NCBI RefSeq assembly: GCF_910592395.1
Contig: NC_088310.1
Location: forward strand, 12,781,501-12,841,500
Origin: Lineus longissimus
Lineage: Eukaryota; Nemertea; Pilidiophora; Heteronemertea; Lineidae
DNA length: 60,000 bases
Direction of reading: 5' to 3'
Position 1 is the first letter of the stretch. The number at the start of each line of letters is the position of its first letter. Under the pieces are notes generated by a model. That model did no database searches, was not told the origin of the DNA, and saw nothing but the letters and a program-made list of their open reading frames with translations. The position numbers and the translations under genes are program-made. Of this stretch, positions 36,746 through 48,767 are shown piece by piece.

Positions 36746-38313
36746 CACTCATCAAAGAAAGTTAAGGACCACTTTTTATTTTTAACATATTTTTTTTACA
36801 GCACATATTAAGGACTAGAAAATACCTAAATATGAATGTCCCGTATGACCTCCAAGACACAGCCATCAATTTCACATGCTGTTTGTTCTAGTTGTTGCAT
36901 AACTTCTTTCTAAACTTGTCACAACCTGAAAATGGGTGTTTTGGTGTGTCAACTTTTTCACAATTTTAGCCTAAATGTCTTGTCATCAATGTCAGCATGG
37001 TCAGTAGCGAGTATGGCCTCCCCCTGCTGCAATAACAGCCTGACACCGCTGTCTCATTGAGTTTATCAGACGATTAACATCCCTGACATCAATTGCATCC
37101 CAGGCAGCCTCCAAGGCCACACCAAGCTACTGCAACCCATTTGGCTGCACCTCAAGCGCTCCAATACTTCTTCCCATCATGTCCCAGACATGTTCTATCG
37201 GATTCAAGTCCGGGGATTTCGCTGGCCAGTCCATACGCTCAATTCCATGATCCGCCAGGTACTGTGTCACCACCCTCGCTGTGAGGGGACGGGCGTTGTC
37301 GTCCATGAAAATGAAATTTTCCCCAGCGTTTTCTGCAAACGGAACCACAAAAGGTTCCACGATTTCATCTCTGTACCTCACACCTGTAATTGCTCCCCCT
37401 GGGCCCACATAGAGGCGAGTGCGTTGACCGTAGCTGAATCCGCCCCACACCATGATGCTGCCTCCACCATAGCGGTCAGGTTCAGCGATGCAGGCATCTG
37501 CAAATCTCTCTCCCTGTTGTCTCCAGACTCTAACACGTCCATCATTGTGGTCCAGGCTGAATCTGCTCTCATCTGAGAACAGAACACGGCGCCATTGCTG
37601 GTGGGTCCATCCCACATGACCACGAGCCCAATTGAGACGGATTCTTCTGTGAGCAGGGGTTAATGGGTTGCATTGCAGTGGCCTCCTGGCATGGATGTCG
37701 GCTCTGTGAAGTCGGTTACGGATGGTTTGATTTGGAACAGTCACCCCAGTTGCAGCAGTGAATTGGTTATTGAGTCTGTGAGCACTACTGAAGCGGTTGC
37801 GACGACAAAGAGTCACTAAGTAGCGATCATCCGTCGCAGTTGTTGCTGATGGGCGGCCAGTACAGGGTCTCTGAGTATCGCCTGTCTCCCTTGGTTAGCA
37901 CGACTGGTGACACTGTGAGACACACCCATCATCTCAGCTACTCGTCGCTGACTGAAGCCAGCTTCCAGCATCCCTATGGCTCGTGCAACCCCTACTTCAC
38001 TCAAGTGGCATCTAGACATCTCTCTTGTCAGAATGCTGCCTGAGCTTGGTGGGAAATGCAAGGAAAAGCACTTGCATGGACTTTTGTACCACTTTATGTG
38101 GTCAGCTGACACACCAAAAACACCCATTTTCAGGATGTGACAAGTTTAGAAAGAAGTTATGCAACAACTGGAACAAACAACATGTGAAATTGATTACTGT
38201 GTCTTGGAGGTCATACAGGACATTCATATTTAGGCATTTTCTGGTCCTTAATATGTGCTGTAAAAAAAATATGTTAAATATAAAAAGTGGTCCTTAACTT
38301 TCTTTGATGAGTA
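36746..38313 (-). mobile_element. Tc1-type DNA transposon with long inverted repeats
   Basis: Bounded by TA dinucleotides (36744-36745 and 38314-38315). The ends, CACTCATCAAAGAAAGTTAA and its mirror, form roughly 210-bp inverted repeats with a few mismatches. The single gene between is a Tc1-like transposase on the minus strand with a frameshift, so the copy is dead. Confidence 0.9.
37127..38019 (-). pseudogene. Tc1-like transposase, frameshifted
   Basis: From the ATG at 38019 (MSRCHLSEVGV): a helix-turn-helix (about 10-35, ARAIGMLEAGFSQRRVAEMM), then a frameshift near 37816, then a second HTH and the DDE core: LFSDESRF (first Asp), FMDDNARP (second Asp) and SPDLNPIEHVWD (Glu). This is the DD34E cut-and-paste enzyme. 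A stop and the frame change separate DNA-binding and catalytic parts. Confidence 0.88.
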
Positions 38314-38589
38314 TATAACAGAAAAAAATTGAAGTGTTAGAACCTTTCTGGTGTAAAGAAAAAACGGTGACGAGTTTGTCACAAGGCGAGAACAATGGTG
38401 ACATCAATTCAAACCCAGCCAATGGGCCAGAAAGAAAAGAAAAATAATATTTGGACAAATAAGTACGGTGCAATGAAAACAAAAAAAGAAGTATTGGAAA
38501 GAGCAACTGTCCTGCAATTGCCATTGAGTGATTCGGGGTGAAAAGTGCATGGATGGGGGAGTACAGTATAATTTTAATTTCGCTCTTAA

Positions 38590-39175
38590 ATATAAGTTAT
38601 ATAACAATGCGATAAATTAAATACCCATTATTCACAATATCGTAGAATATATATATATAGGTAGACATGATAACAATGATATAGTCAGAACTTGCAAAGA
38701 GCGTTACAATTGCTGAAGCATCCACTAGACGTGTGCACAGTCCACTGGAAAGAAAGTCCCTTTTAGAAGATCAGTTCATAAGATAGTTCCGTATATAAAA
38801 GTTATATAACAATGCGATCATGTGAATACCCAGCATTCACAATATCGTAGGATATGCATATAGGTAGTCATGATAACAATGATATACATGTAGTCTGAAC
38901 TTGCAGTGAGCGTGACAATTGCTGAAGCATCTACTGGATGTGTGCACAGTCCACTGGAAAAGAAAGTCCCATTTAGAAGATCAGTTCATAAGCTAGTTCC
39001 GTATACATGTATATAATTACCCGGCATTCACAATATCGTAGAATATATATATAAGTAGTCATGATAACAATGATATAGTCTGAACTTGCAATGAGCGTGA
39101 CAATTATTGCTGAAGCATCTACACAGGTCAGTAAAAAAGAAAGTCCCATTTAGAAAATCAGTTCATAGTTTTAAA
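38590..39175 (+). repeat. Tandem repeat, about 205-bp units, three copies
   Basis: GTTATATAACAATGCGAT recurs at 38596 and 38801, and ATTCACAATATCGTAG occurs three times. The third unit is shorter (about 192 bp). Each unit includes a GTGCACAGTCCACTGG block, though it is degraded in the third. Confidence 0.88.
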
Positions 39176-39224
39176 TAAACTCAGACTTGGACGGAATGCC
39201 ACACTGATACTCGTCTGGAACAGT

Positions 39225-39490
39225 TTAAGAGCCCGATGTTGCGATAGCGAGAAGTTTTTCAATGTCAAAACGGTTTGTCACATTGAACTTCAGGGCCGTG
39301 ATGCGGCCGTCAGTTGACCATACTCCTGTCACGCCTTGGATCGAGCGAGCGGAGTCGAGAAGACCCTTTCTATAAATGGTCAAGTCCTCCCGAATAACCA
39401 CCCGGCTTCCCTTTAACAGACGTCTAGCCCGGATGACAGTGAACTTCGTATCATGTCTTACGAACTTCAGTATGATCGGGTGGGGGGTTT
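39225..39490 (-). pseudogene. LINE ORF1 protein, C-terminal fragment
   Basis: Minus frame reads HPIILKFVRHDTKFTVIRA, then SRVVIREDLTIYRKGLLDSA and KFNVTNRFDIEKLL before a stop at 39225-39227. This is the same C-terminal ORF1p domain as in the gene at 2091-3026, from a different LINE family. Upstream is lost. Confidence 0.65.
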
Positions 39491-40950
39491 GTCGGCGCGA
39501 GGATCCCGATTCGGTTTTCCAACGCGATGCGCCCTACTGATGTCCTGCGTGCCAACGTTTACTTTCAGTTTGGTGGGTTACGGCGGGTATCAAGAACTAA
39601 GGAAGATGACACTCAAGTAAGAAATACCCTTTATCGAGGTGAAACTGTAAAGACAAATGATTGCACAGACTTACAACACAATACACTAATGGTTTTAAAC
39701 TTGACATGAAAAGAAATAGGAGTCACATCCAAGTCACAACCTGAAGACACCACACGGTGCTGCCATCTACGAGGGACTATATCAACTACTGCTGTGACAA
39801 GGATTATGCCCCAAATAAGCATAAAACAGATGACAAACTTGGCTCAGATTATAGCCACTACCGTAACAATAACATAGAACATTGTAAGCAATCAGGTTTC
39901 TTACAACAAAGCAACATTTAGGGGTAAATTAACTTGATAGGGTCACGTGACCATAAAATCCGGGAAAAGCTAAGCAGCATCCATTATTTACTTAGCATTG
40001 CTGCCCCTTTGGCAACCAAAATCTCCTTTTCAGAGGTATACATATATATGTATGTGTTTCCATATCATCAACATGACTTACATCACTTGGCTCCCAAGCC
40101 CGCTCAACAATCTTGCATGCCGTTCATGCAGGAGCTTACAACTTTGCTGTCTTGTACAGCGAGAAATACAGAAATTATTTTATTTCTATCAAACAATGCG
40201 TAATAGTGTGGTCGTCGTTACGAAACTTGTCTCCTCCAGGATCAATTCTCAGAGGCCCGGTAGCGACATCCTGATTGTGACGTCTTATGCAAAATAGACA
40301 CGACATAGCGGCCCAAACAAGCGAACTAACCTCACAAGGAGCTTGTTAAATCAACAGGAGTGTCTACACAAAACACCTTACATATGTGACTATAGAGTAA
40401 TTCTTAACTTTAGGCCATAAATCACAGAAGTGTCCTGCTTCCGATTGTTCATGAATATTCGTATAAGAACAACCTATTTGCCACTTGCAAACATGTTGAC
40501 CTAATAAACAGTATAACCATGAAACGAAGAAACCAAGAGCATGAAGAGGGCAGCGATCCGTCTACACCCCCAACATGGCCACTCGCGCAACTGGAAAGAT
40601 TCTATTCTCCATGGTCACTGATCCGGATACTGTAAACTCTTCGTATATTCCTTGAATTCCGATTAGAAGAAAGTAATTCACTTGCACCCTCAGAACTCAC
40701 CAATGATCACTGGCGGCGACCCATGAATGTTGTTTGTCTCCCATCATAACAACCTTTAACCTTGGCCAATAGGAATTTTTTTTCAATAACCTAGGAAAAA
40801 GTCACATCCTGACTGAGTGCATAATTTTGACTGAAAATGTGACATTCCTGAATAGGCACGGTCTAAAGGTGTCAAATACAAGTAGGATTCAAGCAGCAAC
40901 ATGAGCTTAAAGCAAAAGGTCCGTTAACCCCTTGTGCCCACAACTTCAAT
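39491..40950. other. Unassigned stretch, no supported gene
   Basis: Only short shadow frames. No domain, structural RNA or repeat boundary that I can defend. Confidence 0.3.
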
Positions 40951-40954
40951 ATAA

Positions 40955-41200
40955 TAATAATATAATAATTGAGTTCTTATATAGCGCATTTCCAGGTTCC
41001 CTGCTCAATGCGCTTTTGGGACTACATTATTATCATCCCGGTCTCCACAGAAATCAATCTGGGGTTTCAATGAGCAGCTACTGAGCGCTCGATTGAACTC
41101 GACCAGTAGGAAGTTTCTAAGTGGCGACTCAGCCGGGAATCGAACCCACGACCTTCCGGTTATGAGACCGGCTCTCTGCCATTGCGCCACCGCGCTTCCC
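40955..41200 (-). mobile_element. tRNA-derived SINE with LINE-type tail
   Basis: On the minus strand the head (41196 to about 41131) is tRNA-like: A box TGGCGCAATGG, an anticodon loop CTCATAA (CAT, Met type) in a CCGG stem, and B box GGTTCGATTCC. It lacks an intact acceptor pairing and is followed by a body and a tail ATATAAGAACTC plus an AT-rich ATTATT run. The tail (AATGCGCTATATAAG) resembles the 3' ends of the LINEs at 5015-5070 and about 52780, the likely source of its retrotransposition machinery. Confidence 0.75.
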
Positions 41201-41303
41201 TGCATCCATAGCATCTATTTCGCGAACACATTTGTCTGCACACACTGAATTAATAATCAAGATATCCAGCGGAGAAAATGTTCTTAAAGCGTCTCCATAA
41301 AGA

Positions 41304-42951
41304 TTACTGCTCGTCCTCAGAATCGTCCTTGGAAGTAGCATCCTCAGCTGCCTCCAGCAGACACATCTTGACGATTTGGGGATGCAATTCAGCGTTTTCA
41401 GTTTTTACAAATGCTGACCGAACATGATTGTCCTGACCACAGACCACCTTGGTGACTCTGCCAAGTTGCCACTGACCACGTTTTACCCCGTCCTCTACAA
41501 GAAGAACATGATCCCGAACACGGACATCTCGCTGAGTGGTCCTCCATTTTTGGCGGCTCTGAAGGGACGGTAGGTATTCTTTCAACCATCTCTGCCAAAA
41601 AAGCTCCGTTGCCCACTGGACCTTTCTCCACTCTTTGCACAGAAGGCCGTCTTCCTTCACGAAAAATCCCGGTGGTAACCCCACCAATTTTCTCTGGATG
41701 AGAAAATGGTTTGGTGTTAGCGCCTCGTAGTCTTTCGGTTCCTCCGATACTGTGCACAATGGTCGTCCGTTCATGATGGCCTCAGCTTCTGCCAACAGAG
41801 TGCGAAGACCGTTGTCTGTTAGCAAACAGCCACTAGAGCGTGCTTGCAAATGTCTCTTGGAAATCTTTACTAGTCGTTCCCATACACCAGCCATATGGGG
41901 AGAGTTAGGGGGGGCAGGAATATGAATATAATGCCCTTCTGCTGCATTTTTGTCACAATCTGCTGCTGGTTCCAATCTTCTATGGCTTTTCCCAGCTCCT
42001 TTGCTGCACCCGTGAAATTAGATCTATTGTCACATCGTATCTTTTCAGGAGGTCCTCTCCGACTGATAAACTGTCGTCAGTACAAAATCATCGCTACTCA
42101 GGGATTGGACCATTTCCAAATACACTGCCCGAGTCACCAAGCACGTGAATAAACATCCCCATCTCGTGATAGTCGTATTGCGGCCCCACTTGATCTCTAG
42201 GGGACCGAACAAGTCACATCCAGTCTTGGTGAAGGCTGGTCGGAAGGGAACAAGTCCGAATGCTTGTAATGCTGCCATAACCTGTTTTATTGGCCTGGCA
42301 TTCCTGCGAAGACAATCACAACAGTTTCTAATAGTGTTCTTTGCCAAATGACGTCCTCCCAGAATCCAAAACTCCTTTCTTGTATCAGCCAATGTTTGTT
42401 CCCGCCCTGCATGGGCTAGTCTCTGATGAGCATCGAGCATTACCAACTGACTGTCCTCGAGAAATATCCGATCATCCCACCAAAAGATAAGATCAGAGTA
42501 GGTGCATTTTCTAATCTCCCACCCACTCGCAGGATTCCGTCTACAAGCACAGGGCTCAGGCTATGAATTTTGCTGTTGGCCTTGACGTTATTCCCCTCCT
42601 GCAGTCTCAATATTTCCTCAGGGAAATATAGCCGTTGCACAGCTCTGACGATTCATTCGGTGGCCTCTTTCACTGTCTCTGTACACCCATCATCGGTAGC
42701 GCGTGTTTGTCCCTCCTGACTAATGCTGCCTGTTGTACCAGTTCCTTCCAGGACTTTGAATTTTCGACCAATTGCAGGACAGCCTTTCCTTCAGCGTCTT
42801 CAGTCACATTGGTTGCATTGACAACAGTACAGCGTTTTACTTCAGGATCCTGTTTTGAAAGCTCAGTCACAGCCGACTGGCTCTGGGGCCAACAATCTTC
42901 TGGCATCCATAGAAATTCTGGTCCTCGAAACCAACGGTGTTGCTCGTTCAT
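41304..42951 (-). pseudogene. BEL/Pao pol remnant (integrase region)
   Basis: Pieces in several minus frames, in order: FRGPEFLW and an Asp/Glu-rich linker (42670-42951); HQRLAHAGREQTLADTRKEF and CCDCLRRNARP (integrase zinc finger, 42045-42446) with DLFGPLEI (first Asp); then a gap; then IPAPPNSPHMAGVWERLVKI (catalytic Glu block) and a C-terminal RDHVLLVEDGVKRGQWQLGR strand (41304-41975). The PP.PHMxGVWERLV signature is specific to BEL/Pao. At least three frame breaks; no LTRs identified. Confidence 0.82.
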
Positions 42952-43084
42952 ATCTATTACAACTCAAAGGACGGGATTCTGTGATGAGAGACAACTTTAT
43001 TATTCACGCATGCGCACAAGTATAATATTGATATAAGCGGCATTACGATAGTGAAGTGTTGATAATGAAAGTGTTGATGGTTAC

Positions 43085-43140
43085 TACATTCCTCCCAACC
43101 TTTAAAAGATGAAGTGATTGATTGATTGATTGATTGATTT
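43085..43140 (+). repeat. TGAT-rich microsatellite
   Basis: (TGAT)n run at about 43107-43140. Confidence 0.8.
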
Positions 43141-43289
43141 GTTTTATTCCACCTTAACAGATGAGTACAATTAAAATACATGTAATATAGTTAAGTTACA
43201 GAGTTACAGATAACAGGATACAATAGAATACAAAAGTAACCAGGTAACAAAAGGGTATATACAACAAGATATGTACAACACTAACTAGT

Positions 43290-43644
43290 TGAAATTAATT
43301 TGAACAATGAACATGTTCCACCATAACACAGCTCTGCATGTTTCCGTAGGATTGACATATAAACCTCCAGAGTTTTGCGTTTATACCGAGCTTATATATT
43401 TTGAAGAATAGACCTTCATGCCATACAGTATCAAAAGCCTTCTGGTTGTCTAGAAATGCACAGAAACAAGTTGAAGAGCGTTCAATGAAGTGTGCAATAG
43501 TCTCCTTCAATAGAAAGACTGCTGCGCTGCAGCCATATCCCTTCCGAAATCCCATCTGTAAGTCGTGAGGAAATCCAATATTATCACAAAATAACCAAAT
43601 CCTCTCCAGAATGACTTTATCTAAGATTTTACCAATGACCGACG
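43290..43644 (-). pseudogene. LINE reverse transcriptase fragment
   Basis: Minus strand: SVIGKILDKVILERI, MGFRKGYGCSAAVFLLKE and CFCAFLDNQKAFDTVWHEGL (motif A) then KLWRFICQSYGNM. It continues the LINE at 44428-45600; the Harbinger MITE at 43648-44393 separates the parts. Confidence 0.8.
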
Positions 43645-43647
43645 TAA

Positions 43648-44393
43648 AGCCCGCACCACACGGTGAAATTTGCGTGATGCAAGTGACACGCGTGCACGTT
43701 GCGACAGGCAAATTCTCACTGTGTGGGGTCGTTTTTTGCTGCGTATCTTCCTCGCGTGTCGAGACGCAGCCGATCTAGCATGTTTGATATTTTCTCGACA
43801 CGCGAGGAAGTTAATCACCGTGTGGGGGCTACCTGCAGCAATGTTGCGCGAGTTCGACGAATCACAACAAGCAGATCGGTCACATGATTTATAGGTCAGT
43901 CACATGATACCAAAATGGCAGCGCCCGGGAACTGTCAAATCCTATGAGAAGTATTATGGACCAAGAAGACCAAATTGCCCTTATTCTCCTGCTGTTACTC
44001 CGTCGGAGGCGGCGCCGCGTGGACCGTAGTCTTTGGACAAGGCCATGGATTCAGAGAAGAGAGGATAAGGGGGCCTATGCAAATCTAATTGCTGAATTGC
44101 TGTCGACTCAATGGGAGCTGCCATTTTGGTATCATGTGACTGACCTATAAATCATGTGACCGATCTGCTTGTTGTGATTCGTCGAACTCGCGTAACATTG
44201 CTGCAGGTAGCCCCCACACGGTGATTAACTTCCTCGCGTGTCGAGAAAATATCAAACATGCTAGATCGGCTGCGTCTCGACTCGCGAGGGAAGATACGCA
44301 GCAAAAAACGACCCCACACAGTGAGAATTTGCCTGTCGCAACATGCACGCGTGTCACTTGCATCACGCAAATTTTCACCGTGTGGTGCAGGCT
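43648..44393. mobile_element. PIF/Harbinger MITE with long inverted repeats
   Basis: 746 bp flanked by TAA on both sides (43645-43647, 44394-44396), the Harbinger-type 3-bp duplication. Inverted repeats of about 275 bp start AGCC(C/T)GCACCACACGGTG. The 195-bp centre encodes a short frame (43950-44150) starting MDQEDQIALILLLLLRRRRR, the N-terminus of a Harbinger transposase, so it is a deletion derivative of an autonomous element rather than a chance hairpin. Confidence 0.88.
43944..44150 (+). pseudogene. Harbinger transposase N-terminal fragment inside the MITE
   Basis: Acidic start, Leu run, Arg run, then a RSLWTRPWIQRREDKGAYAN block and ELLSTQ, the usual opening of HARBI1-like transposases. 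The catalytic part is deleted, and the inverted repeat follows directly. Confidence 0.65.
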
Positions 44394-44427
44394 TAAGTGT
44401 TATGCCGCGGTAATTGTTAGGGTCAGC

Positions 44428-45600
44428 CTAGTCTTTATTTTTATCTTTATAGAGTGGTATTATCATCCCAGTTCTAAACGACGGCGGTGAATATTCACAA
44501 TGTACCATCCACGTAAAAAGTGTTTGGAGATGGGGGACCAGAGCATCATCAGCGTATTGAACGTGTTCGGTGGTAATCCAATCAGTTCCTGGCGCTTTTG
44601 CTTTCGGCAAGGATTGGATTACTGTCACTATTTCGTCCTCACTGATTTCTTCTCTCTAAATGGGCTCATCATTAAAATAACTCTGTTGCTGAAATGTGTG
44701 TAGGTCATTCAAAACAGAGATGGTATGCTCATCATTACCCTCCACACAACGGTTAGGAGTAGATAGTTTCTCGAAGTGAGATCGCCAGACATCTCGTACT
44801 TCATCGTTCGTTGTGGTCAAAGAGTTATCTGGCTTGCGCATCTGACATTCAACTTTGTTTCGTCTCTGACTTCTGACCGTCTTATAAAATGAATTTATAT
44901 CCATTTCGCTGGAACGTTCAATTTCATGGAGATTCTGTTTAACAGTAAACACTTTCGCACGTCTATGAGCGCGTCTGAAAGTTCTTTTTTTCCTTTGTAA
45001 ATATCGCATGTGCTGCCCTCACGCGGCCGCCCCGCCCTGATCCATTCCGTTCTTGCACTTTTCATTTCTGAGTGCGGTTCTGAAAGCTCTGCCGGTTTCC
45101 AGTAGGACTTTTTGTATGAGTTACTTCCGCACGGTTTTTACAACAGGTAATGTTGACGTAGCTTTATGCAGACATTTGGACACGAAGTTACAAAGAGTTT
45201 CGACCTCCGCCGGTCCAGGGTTATCATGGTGCCATGGCGAACCGATATGATCTTTAACAGCAGCACTATATCGGCCAAGGTCGCTGGTGGAGCATGCTCG
45301 CCACTTTCCACGTGAATCGCAAGACGCCGGTGACGAAGGTGGGTTGGTGGGTCTTGTAAGACCAACCATTATCGGGTAGTGATCAGAGACATCATAGGTT
45401 GGAGCAAATATTTCGTATTATATCTACTGGCACAATAATATGATCTATTGAAATTTTACGAATCTGGTCCTTCGAACGATATGAGTACATTGGCTCAACG
45501 TGGCCTGCTCTCGGGCAGGACTTGCGAACTGTGACGTTAAACGCAGACACAAGGTTACGGTTGTTCATTGCTCCCAGCAGTCGCTTAGTCCTAACATTGG
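44428..45600 (-). pseudogene. LINE ORF2: endonuclease end, linker, RT start
   Basis: Minus order: KISIDHIIVP and DVSDHYPIMV (the S-D-H catalytic end of APE endonuclease, about 45380-45480), the linker with a basic RKKRTFRRAHRRAKVF run and DVWRSHFEKL, then PKAKAPGTDWITTEHVQ (before RT motif 0) and MIIPLYKDKNKD. Frames shift several times. Together with 43290-43644 this is one old LINE copy split by the MITE. Confidence 0.78.
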
Positions 45601-45615
45601 ATTTTCATTTTACAG

Positions 45616-45899
45616 ATTCTAATGATGCTGATGACGCTACATTGGCCAATGACATTGCCAGTCCACCATCGACATCTACATGTACAACATCGATAAGTGC
45701 AGCTAGCAATTTGACCATTCCAGCTTCAAAGATTCCTAGGAAATTTGATGATCTAGTCGAAATAGAAAAAGAAAACCTATTGATTAAGCGTCAGAATCTC
45801 CTCCTCAAACAAACACTGAAACTGGAAATTGAATTACTGAAGCGCAAAGCTGGTAATGAAACCGTTCAAATTGATGATCAAGTCTATTTCAAACTGTAG
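45616..45899 (+). pseudogene. Harbinger accessory (Myb/SANT-like) protein, last exon
   Basis: A splice acceptor (TTTTCATTTTACAG) precedes a frame ending in KIPRKFDDLVEIEKENLLIK and a Leu-rich coiled coil to the stop at 45899. This is the usual C-terminal helix of the second, DNA-binding protein of PIF/Harbinger elements. Upstream exons are missing; LINE sequence abuts the acceptor. It converges on the transposase at 45940-46923. Confidence 0.55.
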
Positions 45900-45939
45900 A
45901 TACTAAACTTGTGAATGTCCATCAAATTGTTCAAGATAG

Positions 45940-46923
45940 TTAATTAAATCTATTCTGAATTAAGTAATTTCTTGTCATTGTTCCATTCAGTTGGTCTTCA
46001 TACATCTCCTCATCGGGCTGCTCTTGTCCAGGTTCGATATCTGCAACTTCCGCTTCATTTCTATCCAGGGCAGTGTTATGCAGGACAGCTGTGGCTGCAA
46101 TGACCATGCAAGCACTTTCGGGACTTCTCATCCAATTTTCCAGATGCGGAATGTGAATCGACGCTTCCACCTCCCGATGGCCTGTTCAACCAATACTCTG
46201 GTACATTTATGTGCAGAGTTGTACCTACGTTTGGCTCGATTTCGTGGGTTAAAAAGAGGGGTCATCAATCAGTTTCTGCATGGGTAACCACTGTCACCAA
46301 GGATACGTCCACAGATACCTCCAGCTTCCATGATGTCCCATACTCGGCTTGATCTCAGAACACGACTGTCATGTGCCGATCCAGGCCATCTTGCCACAAA
46401 GTTAATCCATTTCCCCTTATGGTCACATATCACTTGAACGTTTATGGAGTGATAACCTTTCCTGTTGACATAGTCAGCCTCATTTAAAGATGGTGTGAAA
46501 TTATCCAAATATGTGTCCCATCAACGCAACCTATAACACCTGGAAAGTTTCTGATCCTGTAGAATCCATCTTTAATTGCATCAACTTGCCCTTGTTCAGG
46601 CATCTTCACAAAGTTGTTAATTTTCCCAGAAACTCTGTTGAAACTCTGTTGATAACTCGGCAGGATGTTGGTTGTGAAACATGAATGGGGTCGCCAACAA
46701 CCATTTGAAAAGTTCCTGTTGCATGATACTACAATGCAATCAGCACCTGCTGATACGGAAGTAGTGCATGATTACGTCTAGTTAGATGATCAATTTCGGG
46801 TGCTATTAAATCTGTTATAAACATGATGCCTTACCGTGAAAATCGATATCTCTTGATCAATACATCATCTGTAAAAATATCAATTGGATTACGCCTGACT
46901 CTGAATACTCTTTCCCTCCTCAT
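45940..46923 (-). pseudogene. Harbinger transposase (HARBI1-like), interrupted
   Basis: Minus strand from ATG 46923: MRRERVFRVRRNPIDIF, a TAA where the family has a Glu codon, then IAPEIDHLTRRNHALLPYQ, GTFQMVVGDPIHVSQPT, the first Asp region near 46530, [21 protein letters not shown] (second Asp) and [14 protein letters not shown] (catalytic Glu). Several stops and frame changes. It pairs with the accessory exon at 45616-45899 to make one degenerate Harbinger element. Confidence 0.78.
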
Positions 46924-48767
46924 TGTACGATGCAACAAATAACATTTAGTATCCAACTAGGCTTTGTTCGCAGCTAAGGCCCAAAAAAGTTGCCAACTAG
47001 GCTTAGCAGGCTTTTATGAATACTAGCATAATACCCGTGGCGCGGGTTGTCTTAGGGTGTTGTCTTACTGTGGGGTTGGGGCAATTTGGGTGTAATGAAA
47101 TGATATGTCTGGGGGTTGTGATGTTGTCTTGATTTTGATGATTGGGACAATCTGGGTGATATGAGTTGATTGGTCTGATGGGTTGTGACTTTGTCTTCTT
47201 TTGATGATTGAGGCAATCACGGTTTATGTATTGATAGGTGGAGGGGGGGATTGTCTTCATTGCGTAAAATAGGTCGATGTGTGATTGTGGAGCACTCCGC
47301 GCCGACCCAAGTGTTTACAAATCGAACATGATGATTTGGGGGGGGGGGTGATTATCCTCCAAATTGCTTACACTATGCGCGTTTTTGGCCAAAACGACCG
47401 GAAAAATCAAACTCCACCACTCTTTAAAGTGGTCTCGAGTTATTTTGGCGAACTATTTCGCGAATGGTGAAGAGGCAATGGCGTGAAGTTACGAACTTAG
47501 TACAACAGATGCCGCGAGCATAGTTGGTGGCAGCACCAGACGGAGGAAGTAGTTCGCCTAGGGTTTCTTCGACACCCTCCACACGGACTCCACTCGTTCC
47601 GGAACACTCACTTACTTGTTAATCTGCAGTGGTTAGCCTGTTTTTATTGCAGTAAAGAAATGTTAATCGGGATTTTATATTATATTTTATATTTGGCCCG
47701 GGTATTCATATAGGGAGCTGTGCGCTACTTTGCGCCCAGTGCTTGGGTCGGGTGAGGCGGTTTTGTTATTATGTGACGTGTATCATGTGATGAATTCCCA
47801 TACGGTACTTCGAAAAATTAAGAGCGATTAACAACGTAAGGTGAAAGAATATGACCAAAATAAAGGGGGAAAATTGCGGAGATGGATAAATGTTTTAAAC
47901 ATATAGTGGCCCCAATACTTTCCCGGCTTATTTTCGTATAATCCCACACTTGATTTAATAAATGGCCCAATGTGCAAATTCAGACCTGCTGAAATGGCCC
48001 CTTATGTTAATGAGTATGCCCATATAAAGAAAGAACAAAAAATGCTATTTCTCCGAGATCGCTGCAAAGTTTACCCATTTAACCCGGCGAGGACCATCTC
48101 CATATCAACCACGACTTTCAGGAAAAGTTTCGAGGTCATCCGATCTGAACTGACGGAGGAGATGTGTGACAAACTATTTCTGCTCTACGTCCATTATAGT
48201 AGTGATGGCCCCTCTAGTTCAGAATGATCCCCCGGCCAATCAGAAAGGGTTAATTCCGAGGGAACGGGTTACAACATATTTCAAGATTCATCAATTCCTA
48301 AATATGTTCCGTTAATAATGCTAATATATTCAATAAAGCACAGGGATTTGACGCCATCCATCGATAAGTTACCTTGGACAACCGACGCCTGGAACCACGG
48401 CTAGAACCTATTAACATGAGGGCCTGAGCGGCGATCATCAAAGCGGCCCCTAGCGTGGATCAGAAGGGCCCAAGTAGCGATCATTCTCTCCGGATGCATA
48501 TGCAATTTGCTGCCCGGCGCTGCTTCGCCCCACTATACGTCCCAGCATCCAGAAGTATTAAGGTAGCAGGAAGGGTCGGGCGTCTGTGGTTTCTGAGTGT
48601 GAGGGGTATAGGGGAAGGCTGATGTTACATAGGAATGATCTACTCACGCCACATTTTTCATCGACTCACGGCTCATTTTCACGTGTCACTCCCATTTGTC
48701 ACGAGTGACCGCGGCAGATCACTTTTCGCTCGTTCATTTGTCACTTGGATTTTCTCGGCGACGCACA
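46924..48767. other. Gene-poor stretch with degenerate short tandem repeats
   Basis: About 47040-47230 holds loose 55-60 bp repeats (TTGATGATTG.G.CAATC units), which produce a Cys/Asn/His-rich shadow frame. A plus frame at 47970-48227 (85 codons) has ordinary composition but matches nothing known to me. No other signal. Confidence 0.35.

Noticed and set aside
37816-38127. Separate host gene upstream of the Tc1 catalytic frame
   Set aside because: It is the helix-turn-helix part of the same transposase, split by a frameshift, with inverted repeat sequence before its real start at 38019.
41131-41196. Functional tRNA-Met gene on the minus strand
   Set aside because: A and B boxes are present but acceptor pairing is poor and a SINE body and tail follow.
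47003-47260. Cys/Asn/His-rich minus frame
   Set aside because: Produced by degenerate 55-60 bp tandem repeats.
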